DNA from: Sphingomonas radiodurans
Lineage (GTDB): Bacteria > Pseudomonadota > Alphaproteobacteria > Sphingomonadales > Sphingomonadaceae
Assembly: GCF_020866845.1 (NCBI RefSeq)
Contig: NZ_CP086594.1
Span: 1,116,001-1,180,000 of the forward strand
Length of the DNA stretch: 64,000 nucleotides
Direction: 5' to 3'
Shown here: piece by piece, positions 36,033-46,404 of the stretch
Numbering within the stretch: the first letter of the stretch is position 1
Layout of the letters: each line of letters begins with the position of its first letter
Made by a program: the position numbers and the translations under genes
The notes under the pieces: generated by a model
What the model was told of the DNA's origin: nothing
Databases searched by the model: none
What the model saw: the letters and a program-made list of their open reading frames with translations, nothing else

Positions 36033-38033
36033 TTACTCCGTCGCCTCCGCGAGCGTCTCGCCATGCACCAACTCCGCAGAGCAGCGCTGCATCGTCGGTG
36101 AGGCGCGGCAGATCGCGTTGGTGAGGTAGAAATCCTTGATCGGATAGCCCTGCATCACGCCCTGCGCCGTCCTATCGAGCGACGGCGGGTTCCAGGCGAA
36201 CGTCACGAGGCCCTCGTTGGCGAGCTCAGGGCAATCGAGCGCCATCGCCGCGCGCAGTTCGCCGAGCGTGTCGAACGGCAGCACCGCACCAAGCACGGCG
36301 GAAAGCGCGCGGAAGATCGTCCAATCTTCGCGCGCATCCCCCGGCGGAAAAACCGCGCGATTGCCGCGCTGGACGCGTCCCTCGAGGTTCACCCACGTGC
36401 CCGATTTCTCGGCATAGCTCGCGCCCGGCAGCACGACATCCGCCGCAGCAGCGCCCTTGTCGCCATGATGCCCGACGTAGACCTTGAAGCCAGTGAAGGC
36501 GGAGAAGTCGCACTCGTCGGCGCCCAGGAAGAAGGCGAGCTTGGCGTCATGCAACGCAGCGATGCCGGCGGGCTGCGCATAGCCGAGCATCAGCCCGCCC
36601 ATCCGGCTCGCCGCCATGTGGACGACGTTGAAGCCGTTCCAGCCATCCTTGATCAGCCCGAGCGTCTCGACCAGGCCAAGCGCAGCGCCGTGCGCGCCCT
36701 TCAGCGCGCCACCGCCAACGATCACCGCCGGGCGCTCGGCCGCACCAAACGCTTCGGTCAGCGCCTCGGGCAAGTCGCCGAGCACCGCCAGGTCGCTGCC
36801 GAGCCACGTCGCCTTATACGTCAGCTCGGTCTCCGGGCCGATCGCCCAAACCTTTGCGCCACGTTTGATCGCCTTGCGGATCCGCGTGTTGACGAGGCTC
36901 GCCTCCCAGCGGAGGTTCGTCCCGATCAGCAGGATCGCTTCGGCGCGCTCGATGCCGGCAATGGTGCTGTTGAAATTGACCGCGCCGAGGCTCGACGTGT
37001 CATAATCCATCCCCGTCTGCCGCCCTTCGAGCAGCGATGAGCCGAGCGACGCGAGCAGCGCCTTGGCGGCGAACATCGTCTCGCAATCGACGAGGTCGCC
37101 GGCCACCGCCGCAACGCTGCCGCCGGCACTCTTCGCCACGTCAGCGATCGTCGCAAAGGCTTCGTCCCACGTCGCGGGCACGAGCTTGCCGGCGCGGCGG
37201 ATGAACGGACGGTCGAGCCGCCGCCGCACCAGCCCATCGACCGCGTGGCGCGTCTTGTCCGTCGCCCACTCCTCGTTGACGTCGTCGTTCGTCCGCGGCA
37301 GCGCGCGCAGCACCTGGCGACCGCGGCTGTCGAGCCGGATATTGGTGCCGACCGCGTCCATCACGTCGATCGACAGCGTCTTGGTGAGTTCCCACGGCCG
37401 CGCTTCGAACGAATAGGGCTTCGACGTCAGCGCGCCGACCGGGCACAGATCGACCACATTGCCGCTGAGTTCGCTCGTCACCGCCTCTTCGAGGTAGGAC
37501 GTGATCTGCATGTTTTCGCCGCGATAGATCGCGCCGATCTCCTCGACGCCAGCGACTTCCTCGGCAAAACGGATGCAGCGCGTGCACTGGATGCACCGCG
37601 TCATTACCGTCTTGACGATCGGCCCCATATATTTCTCGGTGACGGCGCGCTTGTTCTCGGCGTAGCGCGAATGGCCGCGGCCATAAGCGATCGACTGATC
37701 CTGCAAGTCGCACTCGCCGCCCTGGTCGCAGATCGGGCAATCGAGCGGATGGTTGATCAGCAGGAATTCCATGATGCCCTCGCGGGCATTCTTCACCATC
37801 GGCGTGTTGGTGAAGATCTCCTGGTTTTCCGCCGCCGGCAGCGCGCACGACGCCTGCGGCTTGGGCGGGCCGGGCTTCACCTCGACCAGGCACATGCGGC
37901 AATTGCCCGCAATGCTCAGCCGCTCGTGATAGCAGAAGCGCGGGATCTCCTTGCCGGCAAGCTCGCACGCCTGCAGCACGGTGGCACCCTGCGGCACCTC
38001 GATCTCGACGCCGTCGACCTTAAGCTTGGGCAT
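36033..38033 (-). CDS. nuoG: NADH-quinone oxidoreductase subunit G
   Basis: The largest peripheral subunit, carrying iron-sulfur clusters N1b, N4 and N5. In order: a 2Fe-2S ferredoxin domain ([19 protein letters not shown], then the fourth Cys in ASCALPA), the His/Cys N5 ligands ([18 protein letters not shown]), the N4 ligands ([11 protein letters not shown], then DLCPVGAL), and a molybdopterin-oxidoreductase-like domain that no longer binds the cofactor. The start at 38033 ([11 protein letters not shown]) is the family start, 666 residues; an ATG 12 bases upstream is also possible. It overlaps the upstream secreted-protein gene by 14 bases. Confidence 0.96.
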   Translation of the reverse strand: MPKLKVDGVEIEVPQGATVLQACELAGKEIPRFCYHERLSIAGNCRMCLVEVKPGPPKPQASCALPAAENQEIFTNTPMVKNAREGIMEFLLINHPLDCPICDQGGECDLQDQSIAYGRGHSRYAENKRAVTEKYMGPIVKTVMTRCIQCTRCIRFAEEVAGVEEIGAIYRGENMQITSYLEEAVTSELSGNVVDLCPVGALTSKPYSFEARPWELTKTLSIDVMDAVGTNIRLDSRGRQVLRALPRTNDDVNEEWATDKTRHAVDGLVRRRLDRPFIRRAGKLVPATWDEAFATIADVAKSAGGSVAAVAGDLVDCETMFAAKALLASLGSSLLEGRQTGMDYDTSSLGAVNFNSTIAGIERAEAILLIGTNLRWEASLVNTRIRKAIKRGAKVWAIGPETELTYKATWLGSDLAVLGDLPEALTEAFGAAERPAVIVGGGALKGAHGAALGLVETLGLIKDGWNGFNVVHMAASRMGGLMLGYAQPAGIAALHDAKLAFFLGADECDFSAFTGFKVYVGHHGDKGAAAADVVLPGASYAEKSGTWVNLEGRVQRGNRAVFPPGDAREDWTIFRALSAVLGAVLPFDTLGELRAAMALDCPELANEGLVTFAWNPPSLDRTAQGVMQGYPIKDFYLTNAICRASPTMQRCSAELVHGETLAEATE

Positions 38034-38694
38034 TGTCACGTCCATCGGATAGGCGGCCAGCCACGCCAGCGTCGGTCGTCACACGCCGGTACAGCGCTCC
38101 TGCGACCAGCGAGCGAACGTGAAATGGCTTCAACGAAATCTTTCCCGTCAACGGCACGCAGCCCTGAAGCGCCGGGGCTAGCTCGCGAAAATGGCCGGCC
38201 TCTTCCACGGTTTCCGGCTTCGATCGAAGCATGCGCGCCGCCACATCCGGCCGTGCGCGAACCGCACATTCGACGACGCCATATTGCGCCGACGACCCTT
38301 GCGTCGGCACGATCCGCACGGGGTCAACAGCCGGCAAGCCAGCGGCTTTCGTCAGCAGCGCCCCATCATTTTCCTGCATCAGCGCTTCTGCGAACGCGCC
38401 TTCGACCGAAATCGGGTCGAGCGTCGCCGATCGGGCACCGCTCAGGCACGTGACCATCGTGGCGTGAAATGATTTGACCGACTTGCGCTTCTCCGCATCG
38501 TCACCCTGCGCGAGGATGAAGCGACGCGACGCATCCCGATTGAGACGCAGCGCGCACAGTGCCATCTGCCGGCTCAGGTCCGACTGAGTCACCACATTCG
38601 ATGACCGTCCGAATGATCCCGGCGGCGTTTGCGCAACAGCCGGGCCGACGGCCAGCACCGTTGCCATTGCGGCAGGCAAACAGGCGCGCGTCAC
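38020..38694 (-). CDS. Exported protein of unknown function inside the nuo operon
   Basis: A 224-residue protein that I do not recognise. GTG at 38694 overlaps the nuoF stop (GTGA), and its end overlaps nuoG by 14 bases, so it is a true operon member. The N-terminus is a Sec signal peptide ([20 protein letters not shown], then QTPPG). The mature part has four Cys (in [24 protein letters not shown] and QGCVPL), which suggests two disulfide bonds in the periplasm. [17 protein letters not shown] lies near the C-terminus. A role in complex I assembly or envelope maintenance is possible, but only its position suggests this. Confidence 0.75.
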   Translation of the reverse strand: MTRACLPAAMATVLAVGPAVAQTPPGSFGRSSNVVTQSDLSRQMALCALRLNRDASRRFILAQGDDAEKRKSVKSFHATMVTCLSGARSATLDPISVEGAFAEALMQENDGALLTKAAGLPAVDPVRIVPTQGSSAQYGVVECAVRARPDVAARMLRSKPETVEEAGHFRELAPALQGCVPLTGKISLKPFHVRSLVAGALYRRVTTDAGVAGRLSDGRDNAQA

Positions 38695-39995
38695 TCCGCC
38701 GCCTCCTGCATCGGCGCCAGGCCACCACCCTGTCGTTCCGTGATGCGCCGCTCGATCTCGGGGCGGAAATGCTTGATCAGGCCCTGGATCGGCCACGCCG
38801 CGGCATCGCCCAGCGCGCAGATCGAATGGCCCTCGACCTGTTTGGTCACTTGCTGGAGCATGTCGATCTCGGAAATATCCGCGTCTCCGGTGCGCAGCCG
38901 CTCCATCACGCGCCACATCCAGCCAGTGCCCTCGCGGCACGGCGTACACTGGCCGCAACTCTCATGCTTGTAGAAATACGACAAGCGGGCGATCGCACGG
39001 ACGACGTCGGTCGACTTGTCCATGACGATGACGGCCGCGGTCCCGAGCCCCGAACCAACTGCCTTCAACCCGTCGAAGTCCATCGGCGCATCGATGATCT
39101 GCGCGGCCGGCACCAGCGGCACCGACGAGCCGCCGGGGATCACCGCGAGCAGATTGTCCCACCCGCCGCGAATGCCGCCGCAATGCTTCTCGATCAGCTC
39201 GCGGAACGGGATGCTCATCGCTTCCTCGACCACGCAAGGCTTGTTCACATGCCCGCTGATCTGGAAGAGCTTCGTGCCGCGGTTGTTCTCCGCGCCAAAG
39301 CTCGAGAACCATTCCGCACCGCGCCGCAGGATCGTCGGCCCGACGGCAATGCTCTCGACGTTGTTCACCGTCGTCGGGCAGCCATACAGCCCCGCGCCGG
39401 CAGGGAACGGCGGCTTGAGCCGCGGCTGGCCCTTCTTGCCCTCGAGGCTTTCGAGCATCGCGGTCTCTTCGCCGCAGATGTACGCGCCAGCGCCACGGTG
39501 AACGAATACGTCGAAGTCATAGCCCGAGCCGCAGGCGTTCTTGCCCACCAGCCCTGCGTCATACGCCTCGGCCACTGCCGCAAACAGCACCTCGGCCTCG
39601 CGGATATATTCGCCGCGGATGTAGATATACGCCGCCCGCGCGCGCATCGCGAAGCCCGCGACCAGCGCGCCTTCGATCAGCTTGTGCGGATCGTGGCGGA
39701 TGATCTCGCGGTCCTTGCACGAGCCGGGCTCGGATTCGTCGGCGTTGATGACCAGGAAGTTCGGCCGGTCGGGCTTGGGTTCCTTGGGCATGAACGACCA
39801 TTTGGTGCCGGTCGGAAAGCCAGCGCCACCGCGGCCGCGCAGCCCCGATGCCTTCATCACGTCGATGATCGCATCCTGCCCGCGCGCGAGCAAATCCTTG
39901 GTATTGTCCCAATCACCGCGCGCACGCGCCGCCGCTAGGTTCCATGGCTGGAACCCGTAGACGTTGGTGAAGATGCGGTCCTTATCAGCGAGCAT
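38691..39995 (-). CDS. nuoF: NADH-quinone oxidoreductase subunit F
   Basis: The NADH-oxidising subunit with FMN and cluster N3, 434 residues. Motifs are [16 protein letters not shown] (FMN/NADH site), [33 protein letters not shown], and the 4Fe-4S ligands [16 protein letters not shown] plus [11 protein letters not shown] near the C-terminus. Its ATG overlaps the stop of the 75-residue gene by one base (TGATG), and its stop overlaps the following exported-protein gene. Confidence 0.97.
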   Translation of the reverse strand: MLADKDRIFTNVYGFQPWNLAAARARGDWDNTKDLLARGQDAIIDVMKASGLRGRGGAGFPTGTKWSFMPKEPKPDRPNFLVINADESEPGSCKDREIIRHDPHKLIEGALVAGFAMRARAAYIYIRGEYIREAEVLFAAVAEAYDAGLVGKNACGSGYDFDVFVHRGAGAYICGEETAMLESLEGKKGQPRLKPPFPAGAGLYGCPTTVNNVESIAVGPTILRRGAEWFSSFGAENNRGTKLFQISGHVNKPCVVEEAMSIPFRELIEKHCGGIRGGWDNLLAVIPGGSSVPLVPAAQIIDAPMDFDGLKAVGSGLGTAAVIVMDKSTDVVRAIARLSYFYKHESCGQCTPCREGTGWMWRVMERLRTGDADISEIDMLQQVTKQVEGHSICALGDAAAWPIQGLIKHFRPEIERRITERQGGGLAPMQEAAE

Positions 39996-40222
39996 CAGCG
40001 TGCGTCCGTCAAATCGAGCCGTCGCTCGATACGATCGAGCCGGCCATCGAACCGATCCATCCGATTGTTGATACCGGTCGTGGAGATGAAGAGCCCGGAA
40101 AGATGCTCGTCCGTGGCGGTCGCGCGAATCTTTAGTTCACCGATGTCGGCCTTGATGTCGGCGACGTCGATTTGGATCTTCTTGAGAACCTCGTAGATCA
40201 GCGCGGGGTCGACCTCAGCCAT
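39995..40222 (-). CDS. Small coiled-coil protein between nuoE and nuoF
   Basis: A 75-residue protein of unknown function. It begins 8 bases before the end of nuoE and its stop shares a base with the nuoF start, so it is embedded between the two genes of the NADH-dehydrogenase module. The sequence is polar with heptad-like spacing ([20 protein letters not shown], later [18 protein letters not shown]), so two short coiled-coil helices joined by [10 protein letters not shown] are likely. There is no signal peptide or metal motif. The intimate overlaps make it a likely expressed protein; a chaperone or accessory subunit of the NuoEFG module is my guess. Confidence 0.75.
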   Translation of the reverse strand: MAEVDPALIYEVLKKIQIDVADIKADIGELKIRATATDEHLSGLFISTTGINNRMDRFDGRLDRIERRLDLTDAR

Positions 40223-40889
40223 TGGCCCACTCCCCGCGATAATCGTGGTTGGCGTCGACCATTTCCTTCAACGTCGTCGGGCCGCCCTCGGGGCAGCTCG
40301 CGCGACGGCCGATCGTCGATCCCGGCACCGGCATCTCGCCGCGGGCGAGCGCGTCGAGCACCGCGGCGGTGCGGTCGTAATCGAGGTCCTCGAAGTTATC
40401 GTCGTTGATCTGCACCATCGGCGCATTCGCACATACGCCGAGGCATTCCACCTCGGTCAGCGTGAACAGCCCGTCGGGCGTCGTCGCGCCCTTCGTCAGC
40501 CCGCGGTTCTTGCAAGCGGCGAACACATCGTCGCTGCCGGCGAGCATGCACGGCGTCGTGCCGCAAACCTGCACATGATAGCGGCCGACCGGCGCCAAAT
40601 TGAACATCGTGTAGAAGGTCGCGACTTCATAGACGCGCATGTACGGCACGCCGATTTCGCGCGCGACAAACTCGATTACCGGAACGGGTAACCAGCCCTG
40701 CGTCTGCGTTTCAGCGCCAACCTGCCGCTGCGCGAGATCGAGCAGCGGGATCGAGGCGGATTGCTCGCGCCCGGCCGGATAGCGCGCGAGGATCGCATTG
40801 CGTTTCTCGCGGTTTTCGTCGTTCCACGCGAACGCGCCCCAGCGCGCGCGGGTCTCGGCTTCGTCAGGGATCTTGGGCGCGTCAGCCAT
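40215..40889 (-). CDS. nuoE: NADH-quinone oxidoreductase subunit E
   Basis: A thioredoxin-like subunit with the 2Fe-2S cluster N1a, part of the NADH module with NuoF, 224 residues. The cluster ligands are the two cysteines of CGTTPCML and the two of VECLGVCANAP. The conserved VPYMRVYEVATFYTMFNL precedes them. A C-terminal extension (about 45 residues, with GRRASCPEGGPTTLKEMV) follows the core, as in other alphaproteobacterial and mitochondrial homologues. The start overlaps the nuoD stop by one base. Confidence 0.96.
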   Translation of the reverse strand: MADAPKIPDEAETRARWGAFAWNDENREKRNAILARYPAGREQSASIPLLDLAQRQVGAETQTQGWLPVPVIEFVAREIGVPYMRVYEVATFYTMFNLAPVGRYHVQVCGTTPCMLAGSDDVFAACKNRGLTKGATTPDGLFTLTEVECLGVCANAPMVQINDDNFEDLDYDRTAAVLDALARGEMPVPGSTIGRRASCPEGGPTTLKEMVDANHDYRGEWANG

Positions 40890-42151
40890 CAGCGGTCACA
40901 TTCACCAAAAACAATATCCATCGCGCCCAGGATCGCGGTCGTGTCCGCCAGCATGTGCCCGCGACTCATGAAGTCCATCGCCTGCAAATGGCTGAACGCG
41001 GTCGGGCGGATCTTGCAGCGGTACGGCTTGTTGCTGCCATCCGACACCAGATAGACGCCGAACTCGCCCTTCGGGCTCTCGGTGGCGACATATACTTCGC
41101 CCGCGGGCACGTGGAAGCCCTCGGTGAATAGCTTGAAGTGGTGGATCAGCGCTTCCATCGATTGCTTCATCTCGCCGCGTGACGGCGGCACGACCTTGCG
41201 ATCGAGGCTGGCAATCGGCCCCTCGGGCATCTCGGCCAGGCACTGCTTCATGATCCGCGCCGACTGGCGAACCTCCTCGACGCGCACCATGAAGCGATCG
41301 TAGCAATCGCCCTTGGTGCCGACGGGAACGTCGAAATCCATTTTGGCGTACACGTCGTACGGCTGCGACTTGCGCAAATCCCACGGGATGCCGGCTGCGC
41401 GGATCATCGGGCCGGAAAAGCCCCAGCGGATCGCATCGTCGCGGCTCACCACCGCGATATCGACGTTACGCTGCTTGAAGATGCGATTGTCGGCGACGAG
41501 ACTGATGGCGTCCTCGAACAGCCGCGGCAGCCGCGTATCGAGCCAGTCGGCAATATCGGTCAGCAACTTGAGCGGCACGTCCTGCCGCACGCCGCCGGGG
41601 CGGAAGTAATTGGCGTGCATCCGCGCGCCCGACGCACGCTCGTAGAAGCCGTAGGTGTCCTCGCGCAGCTCGAACAGCCACAGGTTCGGCGTCATTGCGC
41701 CGACGTCCATCACATGGCTGCCGAGATTGAGCAGATGGTTCTGGATGCGCGTCAGCTCGGCGAAGAACACGCGCAGATATTGCGCACGGATCGGCACTTC
41801 GAGATCGAGCAATTTCTCGATCGCGAGCACGAACGTGTGCTCCATGCACATCGGCGAGCAATAATCGAGTCGGTCGAAATACGGGATCGCCTGCAGATAG
41901 GTCTTGTACTCGATCAGCTTCTCGGTGCCGCGATGAAGCAGCCCAACATGCGGATCGATCCGTTCGACGATCTCACCATCGAGCTCCATGACCAGCCGGA
42001 GCACGCCGTGCGCCGCGGGATGCTGCGGGCCGAAATTGATCGTATAGTTCTGGATCGCGACATCGCCATCGGTCGGGTGCGCGCCGTCGGTCGCATGCAC
42101 CGTCTTTGCGACTGCGGGATCGATGTTCGGATCAACCATGGTGTCGGTCAT
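40889..42151 (-). CDS. nuoD: NADH-quinone oxidoreductase subunit D
   Basis: The 49-kDa-type subunit that helps form the quinone site next to cluster N2. It is related to NiFe hydrogenase large subunits but lacks the nickel site, 420 residues. Motifs are [21 protein letters not shown] (the quinone-site His), [24 protein letters not shown], and the final [12 protein letters not shown]. It overlaps nuoC by 4 bases (ATGA) and nuoE by one base. Confidence 0.97.
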   Translation of the reverse strand: MTDTMVDPNIDPAVAKTVHATDGAHPTDGDVAIQNYTINFGPQHPAAHGVLRLVMELDGEIVERIDPHVGLLHRGTEKLIEYKTYLQAIPYFDRLDYCSPMCMEHTFVLAIEKLLDLEVPIRAQYLRVFFAELTRIQNHLLNLGSHVMDVGAMTPNLWLFELREDTYGFYERASGARMHANYFRPGGVRQDVPLKLLTDIADWLDTRLPRLFEDAISLVADNRIFKQRNVDIAVVSRDDAIRWGFSGPMIRAAGIPWDLRKSQPYDVYAKMDFDVPVGTKGDCYDRFMVRVEEVRQSARIMKQCLAEMPEGPIASLDRKVVPPSRGEMKQSMEALIHHFKLFTEGFHVPAGEVYVATESPKGEFGVYLVSDGSNKPYRCKIRPTAFSHLQAMDFMSRGHMLADTTAILGAMDIVFGECDR

Positions 42152-42993
42152 TGATTCTGACCTCCCTTGCCGGGATTCACGTCGCTATCCTTCGGCTTTT
42201 CGCCGATCCCGGGATGCGATTTGCCCGCGCCGGTATCGGCCGAGCTTTCCGCGGTCTTCTTGGCGTACGGTTCGCTCGACGCGGCGGGTGACTGCGTCTT
42301 GCTCTGCGCTGCGTCGGCCTTCTGGATCTGGTCTGCCGTCGCCGGCGTCGGCGCGCCCTTGGCCTGCGGCATCATGCCCTTCTCGTCACCGGGAAGAACG
42401 TACTCGGCGCCTTCCCACGGGCTCATGAAATCGAATGTGCGGAAATCTTGCGCCAGTTTGACCGGCTCATAAACGACGCGCTTCGCCTCTTCCGAATACC
42501 GCACCTCGACATAGCCGGTGAGCGGGAAATCCTTGCGGAACGGATGCCCGCGGAAGCCGTAATCGGTGAGGATCCGGCGCAGATCGCGGTTGCCCTCGAA
42601 CAGCACGCCGTACATGTCGTACACCTCGCGCTCGAGCCAGCCGGCGACCGGCCACATGTCCGTGACCGACGGCACCGGCGTGTCCTCGGTGGCGGTGACA
42701 TGCACGTGCAGGCGATGATTGCGCGTCAGCGACAGCAGGCAATAGACCACCTCGAACCGCTCTTCCCGCTCGGGATAGTCGACGCCGGCGATCTCCATCA
42801 GCTGCTGATATTCCAGCCCCGGCGTGTCGCGCAGCGCCGTCAGCGCCGCGATCAGATGATCGCGGTGGACGTGCAGCTGCACCTCGCCGACGTGCGCATA
42901 CGCATCGACCAGCCCGTGCGGAATCGCCGCCCGCGCCGCATCGAGCGTCGCCTCGTTGAGGTCGGCGGCATAGGCCGGCGCCGGCGCCCTCAC
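42148..42993 (-). CDS. nuoC: NADH-quinone oxidoreductase subunit C with extended tail
   Basis: The 30-kDa-type peripheral subunit of complex I. The core has [55 protein letters not shown] and [18 protein letters not shown]. It starts with GTG at 42993, overlapping the nuoB stop as GTGA, which gives 281 residues. After the core (about residue 205) there is a tail of about 75 residues rich in Lys, Ala, Ser, Pro and Gly (for example [17 protein letters not shown]) that looks disordered. The tail is not part of the standard fold. Confidence 0.95.
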   Translation of the reverse strand: MRAPAPAYAADLNEATLDAARAAIPHGLVDAYAHVGEVQLHVHRDHLIAALTALRDTPGLEYQQLMEIAGVDYPEREERFEVVYCLLSLTRNHRLHVHVTATEDTPVPSVTDMWPVAGWLEREVYDMYGVLFEGNRDLRRILTDYGFRGHPFRKDFPLTGYVEVRYSEEAKRVVYEPVKLAQDFRTFDFMSPWEGAEYVLPGDEKGMMPQAKGAPTPATADQIQKADAAQSKTQSPAASSEPYAKKTAESSADTGAGKSHPGIGEKPKDSDVNPGKGGQNQ

Positions 42994-43562
42994 CGTTCGA
43001 TGCTCCCCGAACGGCGGATCTTCCGCTGCAGCTGCATGATGCCATACAGCAGCGCCTCGGCGGTCGGCGGGCAACCCGGCACGTAGATGTCGACCGGCAC
43101 CACGCGGTCGCACCCGCGCACGACACTATAGCTGTAATGATAATAGCCGCCGCCATTGGCGCACGAGCCCATCGAGATGACGTATTTGGGCTCGGACATC
43201 TGATCGTACACACGGCGCAATGCCGGGGCCATCTTGTTGCAGAGCGTACCTGCGACGATCATCACATCCGACTGGCGCGGGCTGGCGCGGGGCGCCGCGC
43301 CGAAGCGTTCGAGATCATAGCGCGGCATGTTGACGTGGATCATCTCGACCGCGCAGCACGCGAGCCCGAACGTCATCCACCACAGCGAGCCCGTGCGCGC
43401 CCATTGGAACAGATCCTCGGTCGAGGTGACCAGGAAGCCCTTGTCGGTCAGTTCGCCGTTGAGATCGTTGAAGAAACCTTGGTCGGGCGCCAGCACGCCA
43501 GTTGGGCTGGAGATCGCGCTCGCATCGCGCGGCAGTTCGACGGGGCCGGAGTTCATGGTCAT
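42990..43562 (-). CDS. nuoB: NADH-quinone oxidoreductase subunit B
   Basis: The subunit holding cluster N2, the last iron-sulfur centre before quinone, 190 residues. It has the tandem-cysteine motif [12 protein letters not shown], then [37 protein letters not shown], and [21 protein letters not shown] chose the ATG at 43562, which overlaps the nuoA stop as ATGA; a later ATG at 43556 is also in frame. Confidence 0.97.
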   Translation of the reverse strand: MTMNSGPVELPRDASAISSPTGVLAPDQGFFNDLNGELTDKGFLVTSTEDLFQWARTGSLWWMTFGLACCAVEMIHVNMPRYDLERFGAAPRASPRQSDVMIVAGTLCNKMAPALRRVYDQMSEPKYVISMGSCANGGGYYHYSYSVVRGCDRVVPVDIYVPGCPPTAEALLYGIMQLQRKIRRSGSIER

Positions 43563-43933
43563 TCCCAATCCAACGCGCCCTTCTTCCAGGCGTAGACCAG
43601 CCCGAGCGCGAGTTCACCGATGAAGATCATCATGCTGATCCAAGCGGTCCAGCCGAGATCGAACACGCTTACTGCCCAGGGATATAGGAACGCCGCTTCG
43701 AGATCGAAGATGATGAAAAGGATCGCAACCAGATAAAAACGCACGTCAAATTGCGATCGGCTGTCCTCGAACGCGGGGAAGCCGCACTCGTATTCGCTGA
43801 GCTTCTCGACCGTCGGCTTGTGCGCCCCGGTGAGCCGCGAAATGCCCATCGGCAGGAACACGAACGCCGACGACAGGACGAGCGCAACGCCCAGGAACAT
43901 CAGGATCGGCAGATATTGCGACAGGTCAACCAT
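43559..43933 (-). CDS. nuoA: NADH-quinone oxidoreductase subunit A
   Basis: A small three-helix membrane subunit of complex I, 124 residues. The loop after the first helix has the conserved [12 protein letters not shown] with the Cys next to the quinone site, then [21 protein letters not shown]. The start at 43933 ([11 protein letters not shown]) fits the family; an in-frame ATG at 43984 would add 17 residues. First gene of the fourteen-gene nuo operon, which diverges from the M20 hydrolase gene. The 123-base gap holds the promoter region and a palindrome. Confidence 0.96.
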   Translation of the reverse strand: MVDLSQYLPILMFLGVALVLSSAFVFLPMGISRLTGAHKPTVEKLSEYECGFPAFEDSRSQFDVRFYLVAILFIIFDLEAAFLYPWAVSVFDLGWTAWISMMIFIGELALGLVYAWKKGALDWE

Positions 43934-43952
43934 TAACGCTCTTTCGGGGTTA

Positions 43953-43968
43953 TCTCGCACCTGCGAGA
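43953..43968. promoter_or_regulatory. Perfect palindrome upstream of nuoA
   Basis: TCTCGCA-CC-TGCGAGA, 7-base arms with a 2-base centre, 20 bases before the nuoA start. The spacer is too short for an RNA loop, so it looks like a DNA-binding site. The core CTCGCA-N2-TGCGAG is the same as in the HxlR-side palindrome at 8910-8925. Confidence 0.45.
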
Positions 43969-44056
43969 AGAACGCGGTCGCCATAGGCCCGGCGGCGGCA
44001 TCGGGCAAGGCGCAGATACCCCGGGGGTGGCCGCCTTTGCGCGCTTGCGCTAGCAG

Positions 44057-45262
44057 ATGGCGATGGCGGGGACGAACGGGATCGAGCGGCAAGCGATCGA
44101 GCAGGCGAGCGCATCGCCGATGCTCGCGCGGACGCGCGCCTGGGCGGCGGTGAACAGCGGAACGGGCAATCTCGGGGGGTTAGCGGAGGTAGCGTCGCAG
44201 CTGGCTGATGCGTTTTCGGCGCTGCCCGGCGACCTTCGCTTCATCGATCCAGCGCCGGCTGAGCGCGTCGGCGTCGATGGCCATGTCGCGCCGATCGCGC
44301 ACGGCCAGCACCTGCGGCTGAGCGTCCGCCACGAAGCCCCGGCGAGGCTGCTGCTGACAGGGCATATGGATACCGTTTATCCGGCGGATCATGCGTTCCA
44401 GGCGCTAGTCGATCGCCCGGACGGCACGATCAACGGCCCCGGAGTCGCCGACATGAAGGGCGGCCTAGCAGTCATGCTCGCCGCGCTCGAAGCGATCGAG
44501 GCGGTCGGATGCCCGATCGGCTATGACGTGGTCATCAACTCGGACGAGGAAACCGGCTCCTTCTCCTCCGCCGCGTTGATCGCCGAGGCGGCGCGCGGCA
44601 AACTCGCCGCGCTCACCTACGAGCCCGCCCTGCCCGATGGCACGCTCGCCGGCGCGCGCGGCGGCACGGGGAACTTCTCGATCGTGGTGCGTGGGCGATC
44701 GGCGCACGCCGGGCGCAACCCCGAGGACGGCCGCAACGCGATCGTCGCCGCGGCCGCGCTTGCGCTCCAGCTCAGCGAGGCACGCGGCCCCCGGCTGGCG
44801 GTCAATCCCGCGCGGATCGACGGCGGCGGGCCGAACAACGTGGTGCCCGATCTCGCCGTTCTGCGGATCAACTTCCGCCCCGCCAACCTCGACGAGATCG
44901 CCCGCGCGCGCGCCGCGATCGATGCGGCGGTCACCGACATCGCCGCCGCGCACGACGTGCGGATCGAGGTTCACGGCAGCTTCAACCGCCCCCCCAAACC
45001 GATCGATCCCGGCGCAGCGCGGCTGTTCGCGCTCGTCAAGGCGACGGGGGCAGATCTCGGCCTCGACATCGCCTGGCGCGACACCGGCGGCGTGTGCGAC
45101 GGCAACAACATCGCCGCCGCCGGCACGCCAGTGATTGACACGATGGGCGTGCGCGGCGGCGCGATCCATTCTCCGGAGGAATTTCTGATCGTCGACAGCC
45201 TAGCCGAGCGCGCGGCGCTCTCCGCAGTCACCCTCCTGCGACTGGCGGAGGCGGGGCTGTGA
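44057..45262 (+). CDS. M20 family metallohydrolase in the ast cluster
   Basis: A 401-residue zinc hydrolase of the M20 family (carboxypeptidase G2, DapE and ArgE relatives). Metal ligands and catalytic residues are in order: LLTGHMDTVYP, GPGVADMKGG, SDEETGS, YEPALPDG and IHSPEEF. The dimerisation domain has GRSAHAGRNPEDGRNAI. There is no signal peptide, so it is cytoplasmic. Its stop overlaps the astA start (GTGA), so it belongs to the arginine succinyltransferase operon. Since DapE enzymes remove succinyl groups from amino acids, this one may hydrolyse N-succinylglutamate, the step normally done by AstE, which is not present in the window. That role is inferred. Confidence 0.85.
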   Translation: MAMAGTNGIERQAIEQASASPMLARTRAWAAVNSGTGNLGGLAEVASQLADAFSALPGDLRFIDPAPAERVGVDGHVAPIAHGQHLRLSVRHEAPARLLLTGHMDTVYPADHAFQALVDRPDGTINGPGVADMKGGLAVMLAALEAIEAVGCPIGYDVVINSDEETGSFSSAALIAEAARGKLAALTYEPALPDGTLAGARGGTGNFSIVVRGRSAHAGRNPEDGRNAIVAAAALALQLSEARGPRLAVNPARIDGGGPNNVVPDLAVLRINFRPANLDEIARARAAIDAAVTDIAAAHDVRIEVHGSFNRPPKPIDPGAARLFALVKATGADLGLDIAWRDTGGVCDGNNIAAAGTPVIDTMGVRGGAIHSPEEFLIVDSLAERAALSAVTLLRLAEAGL

Positions 45263-46287
45263 GCGCCGTCGCAACCTTCGTCGTCCGCGCCGCGCGCGAC
45301 GCCGATCTGCCGCACCTCTACGAAATGGCGAAGCTCACCGGCGGCGGCTTCACGAACCTGCCGCCCGATCGACAGGCGCTCAAGGCCAAGCTCGATCGCA
45401 GCCACGCCGCCTTCGCCCGCACCGACGATGGCATCGCTGACGAACTGTTCGTCCTGATCCTCGAAAACACGGCGACCGGCGAGATCCGCGGCACGTGCCA
45501 GATCTTCACCCAAGTCGGCGAGCGCCACCCCTTCTACAGCTACCGCATCAGCACGCTGACTCAGCACAGCCGCGAGCTGCAGCGCACCTTCCGCGCCGAA
45601 ATGCTCGCGCTGACCACCGATCTCGAAGGATCGAGCGAGGTCGGCGGGCTGTTCCTCCACCCCGGTGAGCGCGCCGGCGGGCTCGGCCTGCTGCTCGCGC
45701 GCAGCCGTTACCTCTTCATCAAGGCGCATCGCGCGCGCTTCGGCGATCGTATCCTTGCCGAGCTGCGCGGCGTGATCGACGAAGCCGGCGGCTCGCCCTT
45801 CTGGGACGGGCTTGCGGGGCGCTTCTTCGGCATGAACTTCCAGGATGCCGACGCCTTCAACGGGGTCAACGGCCACCAATTCATCGCCGATCTGATGCCC
45901 AAGCATCCGATCTATATCGCCATGCTTTCGGAAACCGCGCGCGCCGCAATCGGCCTGCCGCATCCCTCGGGCCGTGCGGCGATGCGGATGCTCGAAAACG
46001 AAGGATTCGCGTATGAGAAATACGTCGACATCTTCGACGGCGGCCCGACGATGACCGCACGGATCGACTCGATTCGATCGATCCGCGAAGCCCGCGCGGC
46101 GCCAGTGATGGCGGTCGATCGCGACGGCGGCGCGCAGTCGCTCGTGGCGCACGGGCAGCTGTCCGAGTTCCGCTGCGCCTACGGCAATCTGCGCGAGATC
46201 GGCGACGCGGTGGTGATCGATCCCGATTGCGCGCGGGTGATCGGCGCGCAGGAAGATGCGCGCGTGCTGCACGTGGCGCGGATTTGA
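45259..46287 (+). CDS. astA: Arginine N-succinyltransferase
   Basis: AstA transfers succinyl from succinyl-CoA to arginine, the first step of the ammonia-producing AST pathway of arginine breakdown. The 342-residue protein has the AstA core: the N-terminal VRAARDADLPHLYEMAKLTG, GGGFTNLPPDR, then TDLEGSSEVGGLFLHPGER and FWDGLAGRFFGMNFQDADAF, and a final region with NEGFAYEKYVDIFDGGPTM. It starts with GTG at 45259, coupled to the M20 hydrolase. A family E repeat separates it from astB. Confidence 0.96.
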   Translation: MSAVATFVVRAARDADLPHLYEMAKLTGGGFTNLPPDRQALKAKLDRSHAAFARTDDGIADELFVLILENTATGEIRGTCQIFTQVGERHPFYSYRISTLTQHSRELQRTFRAEMLALTTDLEGSSEVGGLFLHPGERAGGLGLLLARSRYLFIKAHRARFGDRILAELRGVIDEAGGSPFWDGLAGRFFGMNFQDADAFNGVNGHQFIADLMPKHPIYIAMLSETARAAIGLPHPSGRAAMRMLENEGFAYEKYVDIFDGGPTMTARIDSIRSIREARAAPVMAVDRDGGAQSLVAHGQLSEFRCAYGNLREIGDAVVIDPDCARVIGAQEDARVLHVARI

Positions 46288-46320
46288 TGGCCTCGTCATG
46301 AAGCAAAGAGCCCTCTCCTC

Positions 46321-46389
46321 CCCGTTCGTGTCGAGCGCAGTCGAGACACCGTTGCGGCACGGTCCCTCGACGATGCTCGGGACGAACGG
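46321..46389. repeat. Family E palindromic repeat between astA and astB
   Basis: Starts CCCGTTCGTGTCGAGCGCAG and ends CGACGATGCTCGGGACGAACGG, which pair with each other. It lies 33 bases after astA and 15 bases before the astB start, inside a likely operon. Confidence 0.8.
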
Positions 46390-46404
46390 ATGCGGCGATC
46401 AGCC

